Assembly: GCA_963709085.1 (NCBI GenBank)
Contig: CAVPVB010000024.1
Coordinates: 1,054,001 to 1,118,000 of the forward strand
Source: Rhodovastum sp963709085
GTDB taxonomy: Bacteria > Pseudomonadota > Alphaproteobacteria > Acetobacterales > Acetobacteraceae
DNA length: 64,000 nucleotides
Direction: 5' to 3'
A program made the position numbers and the translations under genes. Shown here piece after piece: positions 18,585 to 30,379 of this stretch (position 1 is the stretch's first letter; every line of letters starts with the position of its first letter). The notes below the pieces were generated by a model. It had not been told where the DNA came from. It worked only from the letters and a program-made list of their open reading frames with translations, and did no database searches.

Positions 18585-18820
18585 CGGCTGACGATGCCAT
18601 GCCCGCCGCGGCAAAAGGAAGGTGACAAAAAGCAAGGCCGCAAGACGAACGTTGCAAAAGGTAAGTGCAGGGTCAGAACCCCCGGCCATGGCCCCGAACC
18701 GCCTGCCGATGTGTTGCGCCGTCGAAAACCCCATGCTAGACGCTCAACTCGCCGGGTGCGGAGACGCACCGGCGCATATCCCCGGTCGCCCCTGCGACCC
18801 CAGCAGACGGAACAGCAGCA

Positions 18821-19391
18821 TTGGCGTCTGGAGGAAATACCACCGCTACCGGTGGCGGACTGGCCAGCCGGTACGCCGCTGCGCTTTATGCGCATGCCGA
18901 GGATCAGCAAGCACTTGACGCAACCATCGATGAGGTGGAAGCGCTCGGCCGGCTGATCGATGATGTCAAGGATCTGCGCGCCGTTCTCGACTCGCCGCTG
19001 ATCGACGTCACCACCGCCGGCCGCGCCGTGCGCGAGGTGTTGCAGCGTCAGGGCTTCGGCAAGATCGTGCAGGATTTCGCCGGCGTCGTGGTGGCCAATC
19101 GCCGCGCCCGCGCCCTGCGCAGCATCATCGGCGCCTTCGCCGCCCTGGTCGCCGAAAAGCGCGGCGTGGTGGTGGCCGAGGTCGAAACCGCCCATCCGCT
19201 CACCGAGCTGCAGGAACAGCAGACTGCGTGCGCGCCTGATCGAGGCCGGCTATGGCCGCGTGAACATCATCAAGAGGGTCGATCCCTCGCTGCTGGGTGG
19301 CCTGGTCGTCAAGGTCGGCGCCCGCCTTTACGACACGTCATTGAAGTCCCGGCTGCAGCGCCTGCAGTACGCCATGAAGGGAGCCGCCTGA
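18821..19391 (+). pseudogene. atpH: ATP synthase F1 delta subunit, frameshifted as sequenced
   Basis: The reading frame begins at a TTG (ASRYAAALYAHAEDQQALD) and follows delta subunit sequence to LTELQEQQ. One extra base at about 19223 (an A) then throws it out of frame. Removing it restores the normal end, LRARLIEAGYGRVNIIKRVDP and so on to KGAA-stop at 19391, 189 residues in total. The delta subunit joins the F1 head to the peripheral stalk and is essential, and all other subunits here are intact, so an assembly error is far likelier than a real mutation. The stop is 1 bp before atpA. The start is uncertain because no clear ribosome site precedes the TTG. Confidence 0.88.
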
Positions 19392-19392
19392 G

Positions 19393-20925
<1,533 letters not shown>

Positions 20926-20951
20926 TTTCGACCGGCAGGTAGTCCCGACCC

Positions 20952-21827
20952 ATGCCCAGTCTGAAGGCACTCCGCGGCCGCATCGCCAGCGTCAAGTCGA
21001 CGCAGAAGATCACCTCGGCCATGAAGATGGTCGCGGCCTCCAAGCTGCGTCGCGCCCAGGCCCAGGCCGATGCGGCGCGGCCCTACGCCCAGCGGATGGA
21101 GCGGATGCTGACCTCGCTCGCCGCCAACGTGGCGGGCCGCCCGACCGCGCCGAAGCTGATGGTGGGCACCGGGCGCGACAAGGTGCACCTGCTCATCCCG
21201 ATCACCGGCGACCGCGGTCTGGCCGGCGCGTTCAACTCCAATGTCGGCCGGCTGACCCGCAACATCGCCCGCCGGCTGGAGAGCGAAGGCAAGACGGTCA
21301 AGATCTTCGCCGTCGGCCGCAAGGGGCGTGACTATCTGCGCCGCGAGTTCCCCGACAATATCGTCGGCGACGTGAACTTCGTCGGCCGCAAGTCGATCGC
21401 CTTCGCCGACGCCATGGCGATCGCCAGCCGGGTCACCGCCTGGGTCGAGGCCGGCGAGATCGATGTCTGCACGGTGATCTACAACCGTTTCCAGTCGATC
21501 ATCTCGCAGGTGCCGACGGAAATGCAGCTGATCCCGCTGCCGGTGCCGGCCGAGGCGGCGGGCGGGGCCGGCATCAACTACGATTTCGAGCCGGACGAGG
21601 ACGCCATCCTCGCGCCGCTGCTGCCGCAGAACCTCGCGGTGCAGATCTTCCGCGCCCAGCTGGACAACGCCGTCGGCTTCTACGGTTCGCAGATGACGGC
21701 GATGGACAATGCCACCCGCAACGCCGGCGATATGATCAAGCGGTTGACGCTCAACTACAACCGCGCCCGCCAGGCGAACATCACCAGGGAACTGATCGAG
21801 ATCATTTCCGGCGCCGAAGCCGTCTGA
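20952..21827 (+). CDS. atpG: ATP synthase F1 gamma subunit
   Basis: 291 residues. N-terminal LKALRGRIASVKSTQKITSAMKMVAASKL and C-terminal FYGSQMTAMDNATRNAGDMIKRLTLNYNRARQANITRELIEIISGAEA are the two coiled-coil helices that form the rotor shaft. Intact and of standard length. Confidence 0.98.
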   Translation: MPSLKALRGRIASVKSTQKITSAMKMVAASKLRRAQAQADAARPYAQRMERMLTSLAANVAGRPTAPKLMVGTGRDKVHLLIPITGDRGLAGAFNSNVGRLTRNIARRLESEGKTVKIFAVGRKGRDYLRREFPDNIVGDVNFVGRKSIAFADAMAIASRVTAWVEAGEIDVCTVIYNRFQSIISQVPTEMQLIPLPVPAEAAGGAGINYDFEPDEDAILAPLLPQNLAVQIFRAQLDNAVGFYGSQMTAMDNATRNAGDMIKRLTLNYNRARQANITRELIEIISGAEAV

Positions 21828-21855
21828 CGATCTTGACACGAGACAGGAGTCGATA

Positions 21856-23286
<1,431 letters not shown>

Positions 23287-23303
23287 TCAGGGACACGCTG
23301 ACC

Positions 23304-23711
23304 ATGCCGATCGACCTGGAGATCGTCAGCCCGGAGAAGCTGCTGCTCTCCCGGCCCGTGGACATGGTGGTGATCCCCGCCGCCGAGGGCGAGATGGGCG
23401 TGCTGCCGCAACATGCGCCCTTCATCGTGCTGCTGCGCGGCGGCGTCGTCCGGCTCTACCAGGGCGAGACCGTTACCGATCGCCTGTTCGTCACCGGCGG
23501 TTTCGCCGAAGTGACGCCCGAGCGCATCACGGTGCTGGCCGACGAGGTGATTCCGGTGGCCGATCTGTCGCGCGCCGACGCCGAACGTCGCCTGGCCGCC
23601 GCCCAGGCGGCCTACGACCCCACCGCCAAGATCGAGGTGCCGGACGAAGACGCCGCCCTCGCCCGCATCCAGTCGGCCCAGGCGATGCTGGACGCCGCCC
23701 CCCCCGCGTGA
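23304..23711 (+). CDS. atpC: ATP synthase F1 epsilon subunit
   Basis: 135 residues. The N-terminal beta sandwich (LEIVSPEKLLLSRPVDMVVIPAAEGEMGVLPQHAPF) is clear and the C-terminal helical hairpin is Ala-rich. It couples rotation to catalysis and inhibits hydrolysis. It is the last gene of the operon and is followed by a terminator. Confidence 0.97.
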   Translation: MPIDLEIVSPEKLLLSRPVDMVVIPAAEGEMGVLPQHAPFIVLLRGGVVRLYQGETVTDRLFVTGGFAEVTPERITVLADEVIPVADLSRADAERRLAAAQAAYDPTAKIEVPDEDAALARIQSAQAMLDAAPPA

Positions 23712-23759
23712 CCTGGGCCACCTGAACACCGCGCCCAACGTTCACGCTATTTCGACTGC

Positions 23760-23793
23760 ACGGCGCCGGCATCCCCGGCGCCGTTGCCTTTTG
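23760..23793 (+). terminator. Rho-independent terminator of the ATP synthase operon
   Basis: A 10-bp perfect stem (ACGGCGCCGG/CCGGCGCCGT) with a 5-nt loop, followed by TGCCTTTTGTG. It lies 48 bp after the atpC stop. Confidence 0.85.
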
Positions 23794-23921
23794 TGTCACG
23801 TCATGATCTGGTGATGTGGACGCACTAACCGATTGATGGCCTTGAAACGGCGCCTCCCGTTCAAACGTCTTGCGCCATTGCCGCACTGCGGCATAAGGCG
23901 GTGGCAGCACGGGCGATCACG

Positions 23922-24743
23922 ATGAAACACTGGCGGATCGAGGATGTGGACTGGGACCGGTTCGCGGCCGATAAGGTCGAGCCCGAAATCGTGCCGCTGG
24001 TCAAGGCGGCGGCCATGGTCGAGCGCAACGGCACCGACTACGCCATCTATCTGAACAACGTGTTCCGCGACGACCCGGAATTCGGCCACGCCGTCGATAA
24101 CTGGAGCCTGGAAGAAGTGCAGCACGGCGATGCGCTCGGCCGCTGGGCCACGCTCGCCGATCCGTCGTGGGACTACAAGGCGGCCTTCGCCCGTTTTCGC
24201 GCCGGCTACCACATTCCGCTGGAGGCCGAGGCGTCGATACGGGGCTCCCGCACCGGCGAGATGATTGCCCGCTGCATGGTCGAGACCGGCACCTCCAGCT
24301 ACTACACGGCCCTTGGCGAGGCGACCGCCGAGCCGGTGCTGAAACAGATCTGCCGGCTGATCGCCGCCGACGAGTTCCGCCATTTCAAGCTGTTCTACGA
24401 CCACATGCACCGCTGGCTGGCGCGCGAGCATATCGGCATGCCGCGCCGCCTGCGCATCGCCGCCGGACGGATCGGCGAGACCGAGGACGACGAGCTGGCC
24501 TTCGCCTGGCACTGCGCCAACGAGCCGCCCGGCGTGCCCTATGACCGCGCCCGTTGCGTGGCCGCCTATATGGGCCGGGCAATGGCGTTCTATCGCCACC
24601 GCCACATCCAGCGCGCCATGGGCATGATCTTCAAGACGATCGGCCTGCCGCCGCGGGGCCTGCTGTCCGACGCCTCGGCGCGGCTCTCCTGGCATCTCGT
24701 GCGCTACCGCCAGCGCCGCTTCGCCCGCCGCGCCGCCGCGTAA
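23922..24743 (+). CDS. Ferritin-like (diiron carboxylate) protein
   Basis: 273 residues, mostly helical. NWSLEEVQHGDALGRWA and LIAADEFRHFKLFYDHMHRW supply two ExxH-type motifs (E-x2-H in EEVQH and DEFRH) that can hold a diiron site, with a further Glu in AEASIRG and TALGEATAEP between them. Relatives include the acyl-carrier-protein desaturase and ribonucleotide reductase R2 superfamily. The actual substrate is unknown. The start at ATG 23922 is preferred over a GTG seven codons earlier because family sequence begins at KHWRIEDVDW. It is monocistronic, after the atp terminator. Confidence 0.78.
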   Translation: MKHWRIEDVDWDRFAADKVEPEIVPLVKAAAMVERNGTDYAIYLNNVFRDDPEFGHAVDNWSLEEVQHGDALGRWATLADPSWDYKAAFARFRAGYHIPLEAEASIRGSRTGEMIARCMVETGTSSYYTALGEATAEPVLKQICRLIAADEFRHFKLFYDHMHRWLAREHIGMPRRLRIAAGRIGETEDDELAFAWHCANEPPGVPYDRARCVAAYMGRAMAFYRHRHIQRAMGMIFKTIGLPPRGLLSDASARLSWHLVRYRQRRFARRAAA

Positions 24744-24800
24744 CCTTCCGGGGGCAATGGTGACTGGCCCGCATACCCCCGGTTGTGGCATGTGCTGCGC

Positions 24801-25679
24801 ATGGGCAGAACGCCCCGGGAGAGCGGACGCGTGTTGGCGCTGGCAGCCGGGCTTGCCGCCGTCCTGATCTGGGCGGCGTTCCTCTTCTTCACCATGCGGC
24901 GGCTCAACAGCACCGGGCATCAGGAGCGCGAGGAGGCGCTTTCGTTCGAGCTGCGGGCCGCCCCCTGGTCGGACCGCCATGTCGGAACGTTGCTCGCCGG
25001 CAATCCGCGCAGCCCGACATTGCTGCACCAGCACGTCGCCAATGCGGCCGAGCGCGGCGACTGGCCGGAGGCGCTGCGCCGCGCCGAGCTGTTCGTCGCC
25101 CGCGCGCCGCGGTCGCCGCAGGCCTGGCTGGCCCATATCGACGTGCTGCGCCGCGCCGGGCGCGCGGAGGAGGCGGAGGCCTTGCTGCGCCGCGCGCTGC
25201 GCCGCATGCCGCGCCAGCCCGACATCCTGGCCGCCTGGGCGGAGGCGGCGGTGCGCCAGCAGGACTGGGCCGAAGCGGTGCGCCGCTACCGGCATCTGCG
25301 GCGGCGCTGGCCCGAGCGCCCGGACGGCTATGACCAGGCGGCCAACGCGCTCATCGAGGCGGGCCACCCCGCGGAGGCGGACGTCCTGATCGCGGCGGGC
25401 ATGCGGCGGATGAGACACTGGCCGCTGTGGCACGCGGCGGCGCAACTGGCCGAACGCACCGGCGATCTGCAGGAGGCGATCCGCCGCTGGGAGGTGATGC
25501 GCACCGAGCATCCCGCGGAGCCGGCCGGTTTCCTGCGCGGCGCCGAAGCCCTGGCGCGGATCGGCCGCAGCGAGGCGGCGGCGGCGCTGATCCTGCAGGC
25601 ACGCGATTACTTTCCCGGCGACAAGTCGGTTGCCGAGGCCGCCGCGCGCCTCGCACCACCGCGGGCTGAGGGCGCGTAG
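24801..25679 (+). CDS. Membrane-anchored TPR-like repeat protein
   Basis: 292 residues. One transmembrane helix (about 11-31) is followed by helical pairs of tetratricopeptide type: GDWPEALRRAELFVARAPRSPQAWL, GRAEEAEALLRRALRRMPRQPDILAAWAEAA, DWAEAVRRYRHLRRRWPERPDGY and DLQEAIRRWEVMRTEHPAEPAGFL. These scaffolds bind partner proteins, here outside the cytoplasm. Very rich in Arg and Ala. The ATG at 24801 places the basic residues just before the helix; an in-frame TTG lies six codons upstream. Confidence 0.75.
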   Translation: MGRTPRESGRVLALAAGLAAVLIWAAFLFFTMRRLNSTGHQEREEALSFELRAAPWSDRHVGTLLAGNPRSPTLLHQHVANAAERGDWPEALRRAELFVARAPRSPQAWLAHIDVLRRAGRAEEAEALLRRALRRMPRQPDILAAWAEAAVRQQDWAEAVRRYRHLRRRWPERPDGYDQAANALIEAGHPAEADVLIAAGMRRMRHWPLWHAAAQLAERTGDLQEAIRRWEVMRTEHPAEPAGFLRGAEALARIGRSEAAAALILQARDYFPGDKSVAEAAARLAPPRAEGA

Positions 25680-25781
25680 CGGCCCAACACAGAATTAACC
25701 AACCGGAGATACCTGGCCATGTAGGTAGCCGCGATCCTCCTCCGGAGGTCCTGGCGAAGATCGACGAGGAAAGGACTGACC

Positions 25782-26267
25782 GTGCTCCACAAGGTCTCCG
25801 GATTCTATGATTTGCACCACGTGATATATGTCAGCCGGGCGACAAAGGAGGTCTACCAGGATCAATCGGAATGCGTGGCCGCCATCCTTAGTGCATCTAT
25901 CGAAAATAACCGCAAGTTGGATGTGACGGGCGCGCTATTGGCGTGCGATGACTGGTTCGTTCAGGTTCTTGAAGGGCGACGGATTGATGTCGAGTTGCTG
26001 CTCGACCGCATTTCCCACGACAAAAGTCATACGGGCATTCGGCGAGTTTTGTCCACTCCGATAGCGGCGCGCCGCTTTGCCAGGTGGAGCATGTGTGCCA
26101 GCACCTTGTCCCCCACTGACCGGAACATCGTCGAGGTCTTGCAGACCAGCGGCAAATTCGATGGCCGCAAGCTGGATGGCGACGCCGCAATGCGGCTTCT
26201 GCGGGCGGTGGCGCACCTGCAGTCCGCGCATGAACCGCAACAGCTGGTTGAGCCGGCGACAGGTTAG
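25782..26267 (+). CDS. BLUF-domain blue-light photoreceptor
   Basis: 161 residues. HHVIYVSRAT starts the domain and holds the flavin-switch Tyr (Y16). N43 sits in ENNRKLDVTGALL, Q61 in WFVQVLEG, and W102/M104 in RWSMC, so every residue of the Tyr-Gln-Trp/Met photoswitch is present. BLUF domains bind FAD and change hydrogen bonding on blue light. About 45 residues follow the domain with no output module, so it must signal by contact with a partner. The start is GTG after GAGGAAAGGA. A hairpin (CCTCCTCCGGAGG) lies about 40 bp upstream. A radical SAM gene follows. Confidence 0.92.
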   Translation: MLHKVSGFYDLHHVIYVSRATKEVYQDQSECVAAILSASIENNRKLDVTGALLACDDWFVQVLEGRRIDVELLLDRISHDKSHTGIRRVLSTPIAARRFARWSMCASTLSPTDRNIVEVLQTSGKFDGRKLDGDAAMRLLRAVAHLQSAHEPQQLVEPATG

Positions 26268-26625
26268 GCGATCAGGGGGCCGATGACTGCCCTTGGGTGC
26301 AGCTAAAGCCCGGCGGACGCCGCCGCGCGCTGGCAAGACCCTTTGGCCGACTGCCCCCGCCCGCTCGCTGTTCCAGGAAGATACGACTGTTGCGGAGTCC
26401 GCCCGGAATGGGCGATGTTACCCCATCTCATGCCGGGACATCCTGGGAAATTTCGGCTGAGACAACGGCATCGTCCATCACGCAACGGCGCTGGCGCGTC
26501 GTCCGCCCGATGACGAACGTCGTGTGAGTGACTGGGGTGGTGTGACTGACGAGTACTATAGGGCCGACAATGTTGCATAAACTTGACGCGTTATCAGTTT
26601 CAGCCTGTTTGTCAGGTCATTTCTG
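26268..26625. other. Gene-free stretch between BLUF and radical SAM genes
   Basis: 358 bp without a convincing gene. GC falls towards the right end, where TTGACG (about 26583) and AT-rich sequence precede the radical SAM gene and could form its promoter. I found no riboswitch motif: the conserved cobalamin B12 box is absent, despite the likely B12 domain downstream. Confidence 0.4.
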
Positions 26626-27951
26626 ATGCCCAGGCTCATGATCATCCAGCCGACCACGTATATTTCGCGCGATGACCGGCGCCCGCGCAAAATCGGCAAA
26701 CGGAAAATGGTGGGCGCGGTGATGCCCTATCTGGCCGCCCTTGCGCCGCCGGACTGGAACGTGACGCTGGTCGACGACGCGGTCGAAGAGGTGGATTACG
26801 GCGCCCCCGTCGATGTCGTCGCCATTACCGCCCGGATGGTGACGTCGCTGCGGGCCTACGAGATCGCCGACAAATTCCGCAAGAAAAATGTCATCGTTCT
26901 GATGGGCGGCCCGCACGCCACTTTCTACAGCGCGGAAATGGCCGAACACGCCGACGGCGTCTGCATCGGGGAAGCGGAAGAGATCTTCCCCCGGATGCTG
27001 GAAGACGCGGCCGCCGGCCGGCTGCAGCAATTCTATCAGCGCACCGAAGCCGCCGACCTCCGGGGCATGCCGACCCCGCGCTGGGACCTGCTCAACCCGA
27101 AGCATTACGTGTTCTACCGGCCATTCGTCATCCAGCAATCCCGCGGCTGCCCCTACACCTGCGATTTCTGCGCCGAGCGCCGCCTGAACGGCGATTACGG
27201 CTACCGCGACCGGCCGGTCGAGGATGTGGTCGAGGACATCAGGAAGTGCGGCGGCCATCACATCTTCTTCGCCGCCAGCCAGTTCGTCGGCCATCCCGGG
27301 CGGACGATGGAATTGCTGGAAGCCCTCATTCCGTTGAAGATCCGCTGGTCCGCCCTGTTTTCGCCGCGCTTCGGTCTCGATGCGAAATTCCTCGACCTGG
27401 CCAAGCGATCCGGCCTGCTGCATGTGAATATGGGGATCGAAAGCATCTCCCAGGCCACGTTGAACACCATGCACAAGCAGTTCAACAAGTCGCACAGCTA
27501 CGAGGATATGATCGAGAACCTCAACAAACGAAACATCAGCTATTCCTTTAATTTCGTGCTCGGCGCCGACACCGACGACGAGACCGTTTTCTCGGCGACC
27601 CTGGATTTCCTGCAGAAGCACAAAGTCCCGGCCGCCTATTTCAATGTTCTGGCACCGCTGCGCGGCACGCCGGTCTATGACCAGCTGAAAGGCGAGGACC
27701 GCCTCATCGACGAGCCCAACATGGACCGGTGGCCCGGGGTCTTCTACCATTTCCGTCCCTTGCGGATGTCGGGAGAGGAACTGGTGGACCAGGTGCAGAA
27801 AATGCAGCGCGAATTCTATTCGCTGCGTTCGATGACGCGGCGCCTGCGCTTTCCGCGCACCCAGGCCGATTTGGCATCCTGGAACGTCAACCTGACCCAA
27901 AGAAAGGTGGCGTTCCATCCGGATACCATGAGCGAGTTCAGCGAATTCTGA
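26626..27951 (+). CDS. B12-binding-domain radical SAM protein
   Basis: 441 residues. The N-terminal 140 residues fit a cobalamin-binding Rossmann domain (LVDDAVEEVD, VDVVAITARMVTS, VLMGGPHATFY). The radical SAM cluster motif CPYTCDFC gives C175, C179 and C182, followed by HIFFAASQFVG and LHVNMGIES. The layout is that of class B methylases and cyclases such as BchE, hopanoid methylases and the BchQ/BchR group, but at 441 residues it lacks the long C-terminal domain of HpnP. The reaction is unknown; the substrate could be a lipid or tetrapyrrole. It follows the BLUF gene on the same strand, so light control is an attractive but untested idea. Confidence 0.85.
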   Translation: MPRLMIIQPTTYISRDDRRPRKIGKRKMVGAVMPYLAALAPPDWNVTLVDDAVEEVDYGAPVDVVAITARMVTSLRAYEIADKFRKKNVIVLMGGPHATFYSAEMAEHADGVCIGEAEEIFPRMLEDAAAGRLQQFYQRTEAADLRGMPTPRWDLLNPKHYVFYRPFVIQQSRGCPYTCDFCAERRLNGDYGYRDRPVEDVVEDIRKCGGHHIFFAASQFVGHPGRTMELLEALIPLKIRWSALFSPRFGLDAKFLDLAKRSGLLHVNMGIESISQATLNTMHKQFNKSHSYEDMIENLNKRNISYSFNFVLGADTDDETVFSATLDFLQKHKVPAAYFNVLAPLRGTPVYDQLKGEDRLIDEPNMDRWPGVFYHFRPLRMSGEELVDQVQKMQREFYSLRSMTRRLRFPRTQADLASWNVNLTQRKVAFHPDTMSEFSEF

Positions 27952-28060
27952 CCGCTGCTTCTGCCGGGCGGCTGGCTTGCCATGCCGGCATGCCGACTCC
28001 ATGCTCCGGCGTGCCCGGTTGCGGACCGGAGTCGTCCGCGGCCCATAGGAGTTCGACCGC

Positions 28061-29296
28061 ATGCTGACACGTCGTTCCGCCTTCACGGCCGCGACCGGCT
28101 GGGCCGCCGCCGCTGCCATCGGTGCCGGTCCGGCGCTGGCGGCCGACCGCGTGGTGAAAGTGGGCGTTGACATGTCATTCACCGGCGCCGATTCCACCGA
28201 TGCCATCCGGATGGCAAATGGCGGCATCCTCGCCTTCGAGGAAGCGAACGCGTCCCACGAGGTGCCGGGCATCCTGTTCCAGGTCGAGAAATACGACGAC
28301 GGCAGCGCGACCGCCGGCCAGTACGACCCGGCCCAGGCGGCCACCAATGCCCGCAAGATGGTCTCCGACCGTGCCATCCTCGCGGCGCTCGGCCCGCAGA
28401 TGTCGGGGGCCGGCAAGGCGATGTCGCCGATCCTGAGCGCCGGCAACCTCGCCACCATCACCCCCGCCTCCACCAACCCCGATATCACCGATCCGAAATT
28501 CGCCGCCCAGTACCGTCCGGCCGGCAAGGCGATCTATTTCCGTACCGTCGCGACCGACGCCTACCAGGGTCCGAATATGGCGAACTACCTGGCCCAGCCC
28601 CTGAAGGTGCGGTCGGTCTATGTTCTCGATGATTCCGGCGCCTACGGCGTCGGTCTGGCGGATGCGTTCCAGAAACAGGCCGGCAAGATCGGCCTGCGCG
28701 TGCTCGGCCGCGACCGGCTCGACCCGAAGGCCGCCGACTACGCTGCCGTGCTGACCAAGATCAAAAGCCTCGGCCCCGAGGCGCTGTACTATGGCGGCGT
28801 CAGTCAGGCCGGGGTGAAGCTGGCCAAGCAGAGCTACGAGATTATCCCCAACGTCATCAAGGCCGGCGGCGACGGCATGCAGAGCACCGACCTGCTTGTC
28901 GGCGCCGGGTTTCCCGCCGTCGAGGGATGGTACGCCACCATCTCCGCGCCGCACGTGACCGACGATCCGAAGCTCGCCGCGTTCATCAGGCGTTACAACG
29001 ACCGCTTCAGCGTGCAGCCGGACGATTTCGCGGTGACCTGCCAGGTCGGCGCCCGCGTTATCATCGAGGCGGTCAAGGAACTGGTGGCGAACGGTCATGA
29101 GGTGACGCGTGCCGCTGTGCGCGACGCCATCCAGGCGGTGCAGATTCAGGATTCGCTGCTCGGCCCGATCGCGTTCGACGAAAACGGCGACCTGCGCAAC
29201 AAGATCATCAGCGTCTTCCAGATCAGGAAGGACGACACCAAGCCGCTCGACAGCCCGGAGCAGTACCGCTACGTGGGGGTCGCGCCATCCGCCTGA
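28061..29296 (+). CDS. Branched-chain amino acid-type ABC transporter substrate-binding protein
   Basis: 411 residues. The N-terminus MLTRRSAFTAATGWAAAAAIGAGPALA is a signal peptide with a twin-arginine look. The mature protein is a type I periplasmic-binding fold of the LivK family (VKVGVDMSFTGADSTDAIRMANGGILAFEEAN, YVLDDSGAYGVGLADAF). It captures the ligand for the LivH/LivMG/LivF importer encoded downstream. The true ligand may be an amino acid, an aromatic acid or a urea-like compound and cannot be told from sequence. Confidence 0.93.
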   Translation: MLTRRSAFTAATGWAAAAAIGAGPALAADRVVKVGVDMSFTGADSTDAIRMANGGILAFEEANASHEVPGILFQVEKYDDGSATAGQYDPAQAATNARKMVSDRAILAALGPQMSGAGKAMSPILSAGNLATITPASTNPDITDPKFAAQYRPAGKAIYFRTVATDAYQGPNMANYLAQPLKVRSVYVLDDSGAYGVGLADAFQKQAGKIGLRVLGRDRLDPKAADYAAVLTKIKSLGPEALYYGGVSQAGVKLAKQSYEIIPNVIKAGGDGMQSTDLLVGAGFPAVEGWYATISAPHVTDDPKLAAFIRRYNDRFSVQPDDFAVTCQVGARVIIEAVKELVANGHEVTRAAVRDAIQAVQIQDSLLGPIAFDENGDLRNKIISVFQIRKDDTKPLDSPEQYRYVGVAPSA

Positions 29297-29354
29297 CCCA
29301 CGCCGACGCACATATGCAGCCCGCCGCCGGCGCGCCGGGTCTCGGGGTGGGCAC

Positions 29355-30284
29355 ATGACAACATTCGATCTGTTCCTTCAGCAAGCCATCAACGGCCTGA
29401 GCCTGGGCGCCATGTACGCGTTGCTGGCGCTCGGGTTTACGTTGGTCTATGGCATCCTGGAGCTGATTAACTTCTCGCATTTCAACGTGTTCATGGTGGG
29501 CTCGTTCATCGCCCTGTGGACGCTGCAGCAATTCGGCCTGTCCGGGCAGGAGACCATTCTGGTCGGCCTGCCTTTGGCGGGGGTGCTGCTGGTGACCTTC
29601 GCGGTGACCATGCTGGCGACCGGGGTAATCGGCGTCGGCATCGAGCGCTTCCTGCTGCGTCCCCTGCGCGACGTGAAGGGGCCGGCGGCGATGATTACCA
29701 CCATCGGGGTGTCGTATATCCTGTTCAACATCATCCTGCTGACGGTCGGCGCGGATTCGAAGAACTTTCCCAATCCGCTGCCGCCGCTGCAGATCGCCAT
29801 CGGCGGCGCGGTGCTGCGGCTGCGCGAGGTGCTGATCTGGATCATCGCCACGCTGCTGATGCTGGGCCTGACCTTCTTCGTGCAGCGGACGAAGCTGGGC
29901 CGCGCCATGCGCGCGACCGCGCAGGACCCGGAAGCGGCGCGCATGATGGGCGTGGAGGTCGACCGCGTCATCATGACGGCGTTCTTCCTGGGCTCGGCGC
30001 TGGCCGGCGCCAGCGGCCTGATCTTCGGCCTGTACTACAATTTCACCAGCTTCCTCATCGGCTTCAATGCCGGCCTGCGCGGCTTCACCGCGGCCGTGCT
30101 GGGCGGCATCGGCAACGTGCCGGGGGCGATGCTGGGCGGCCTCATCATCGGCCTGGTGGAGGCATTCGGGGGGCAACTGATCGGTTCGGCCTGGGCCGAC
30201 GTGATCATTTTCGCCATCCTCGTGCTGGTGCTGGTGTTCCGCCCGGCGGGCCTGCTCGGGCGCGTCGCGCCCAACCGGTCGTGA
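29355..30284 (+). CDS. livH: Branched-chain amino acid ABC transporter permease LivH
   Basis: 309 residues with about eight membrane helices: LSLGAMYALLALGFTLVYGILELINFSH at the start and the EAA-like loop ARMMGVEVDRVI. GGIGNVPGAMLGGLIIGLVE near the end is the standard LivH block. The ATG at 29355 follows GGGGTGGGC. It lies 58 bp after the binding-protein gene. Confidence 0.95.
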   Translation: MTTFDLFLQQAINGLSLGAMYALLALGFTLVYGILELINFSHFNVFMVGSFIALWTLQQFGLSGQETILVGLPLAGVLLVTFAVTMLATGVIGVGIERFLLRPLRDVKGPAAMITTIGVSYILFNIILLTVGADSKNFPNPLPPLQIAIGGAVLRLREVLIWIIATLLMLGLTFFVQRTKLGRAMRATAQDPEAARMMGVEVDRVIMTAFFLGSALAGASGLIFGLYYNFTSFLIGFNAGLRGFTAAVLGGIGNVPGAMLGGLIIGLVEAFGGQLIGSAWADVIIFAILVLVLVFRPAGLLGRVAPNRS

Positions 30285-30379
30285 CGGCGCGCGCATGAAC
30301 GCCCTCCCCGCCTTGCGGCGCCGCTTCGCCGCCATCCCCGCCGCGCGCCGGCGCCAGCCTCAGCCTGCTGCTGCTGATT

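Noticed and set aside
26268..26625. A cobalamin riboswitch upstream of the B12-type radical SAM gene
   Set aside because: The conserved B12 box is missing and no matching paired elements could be found by eye.
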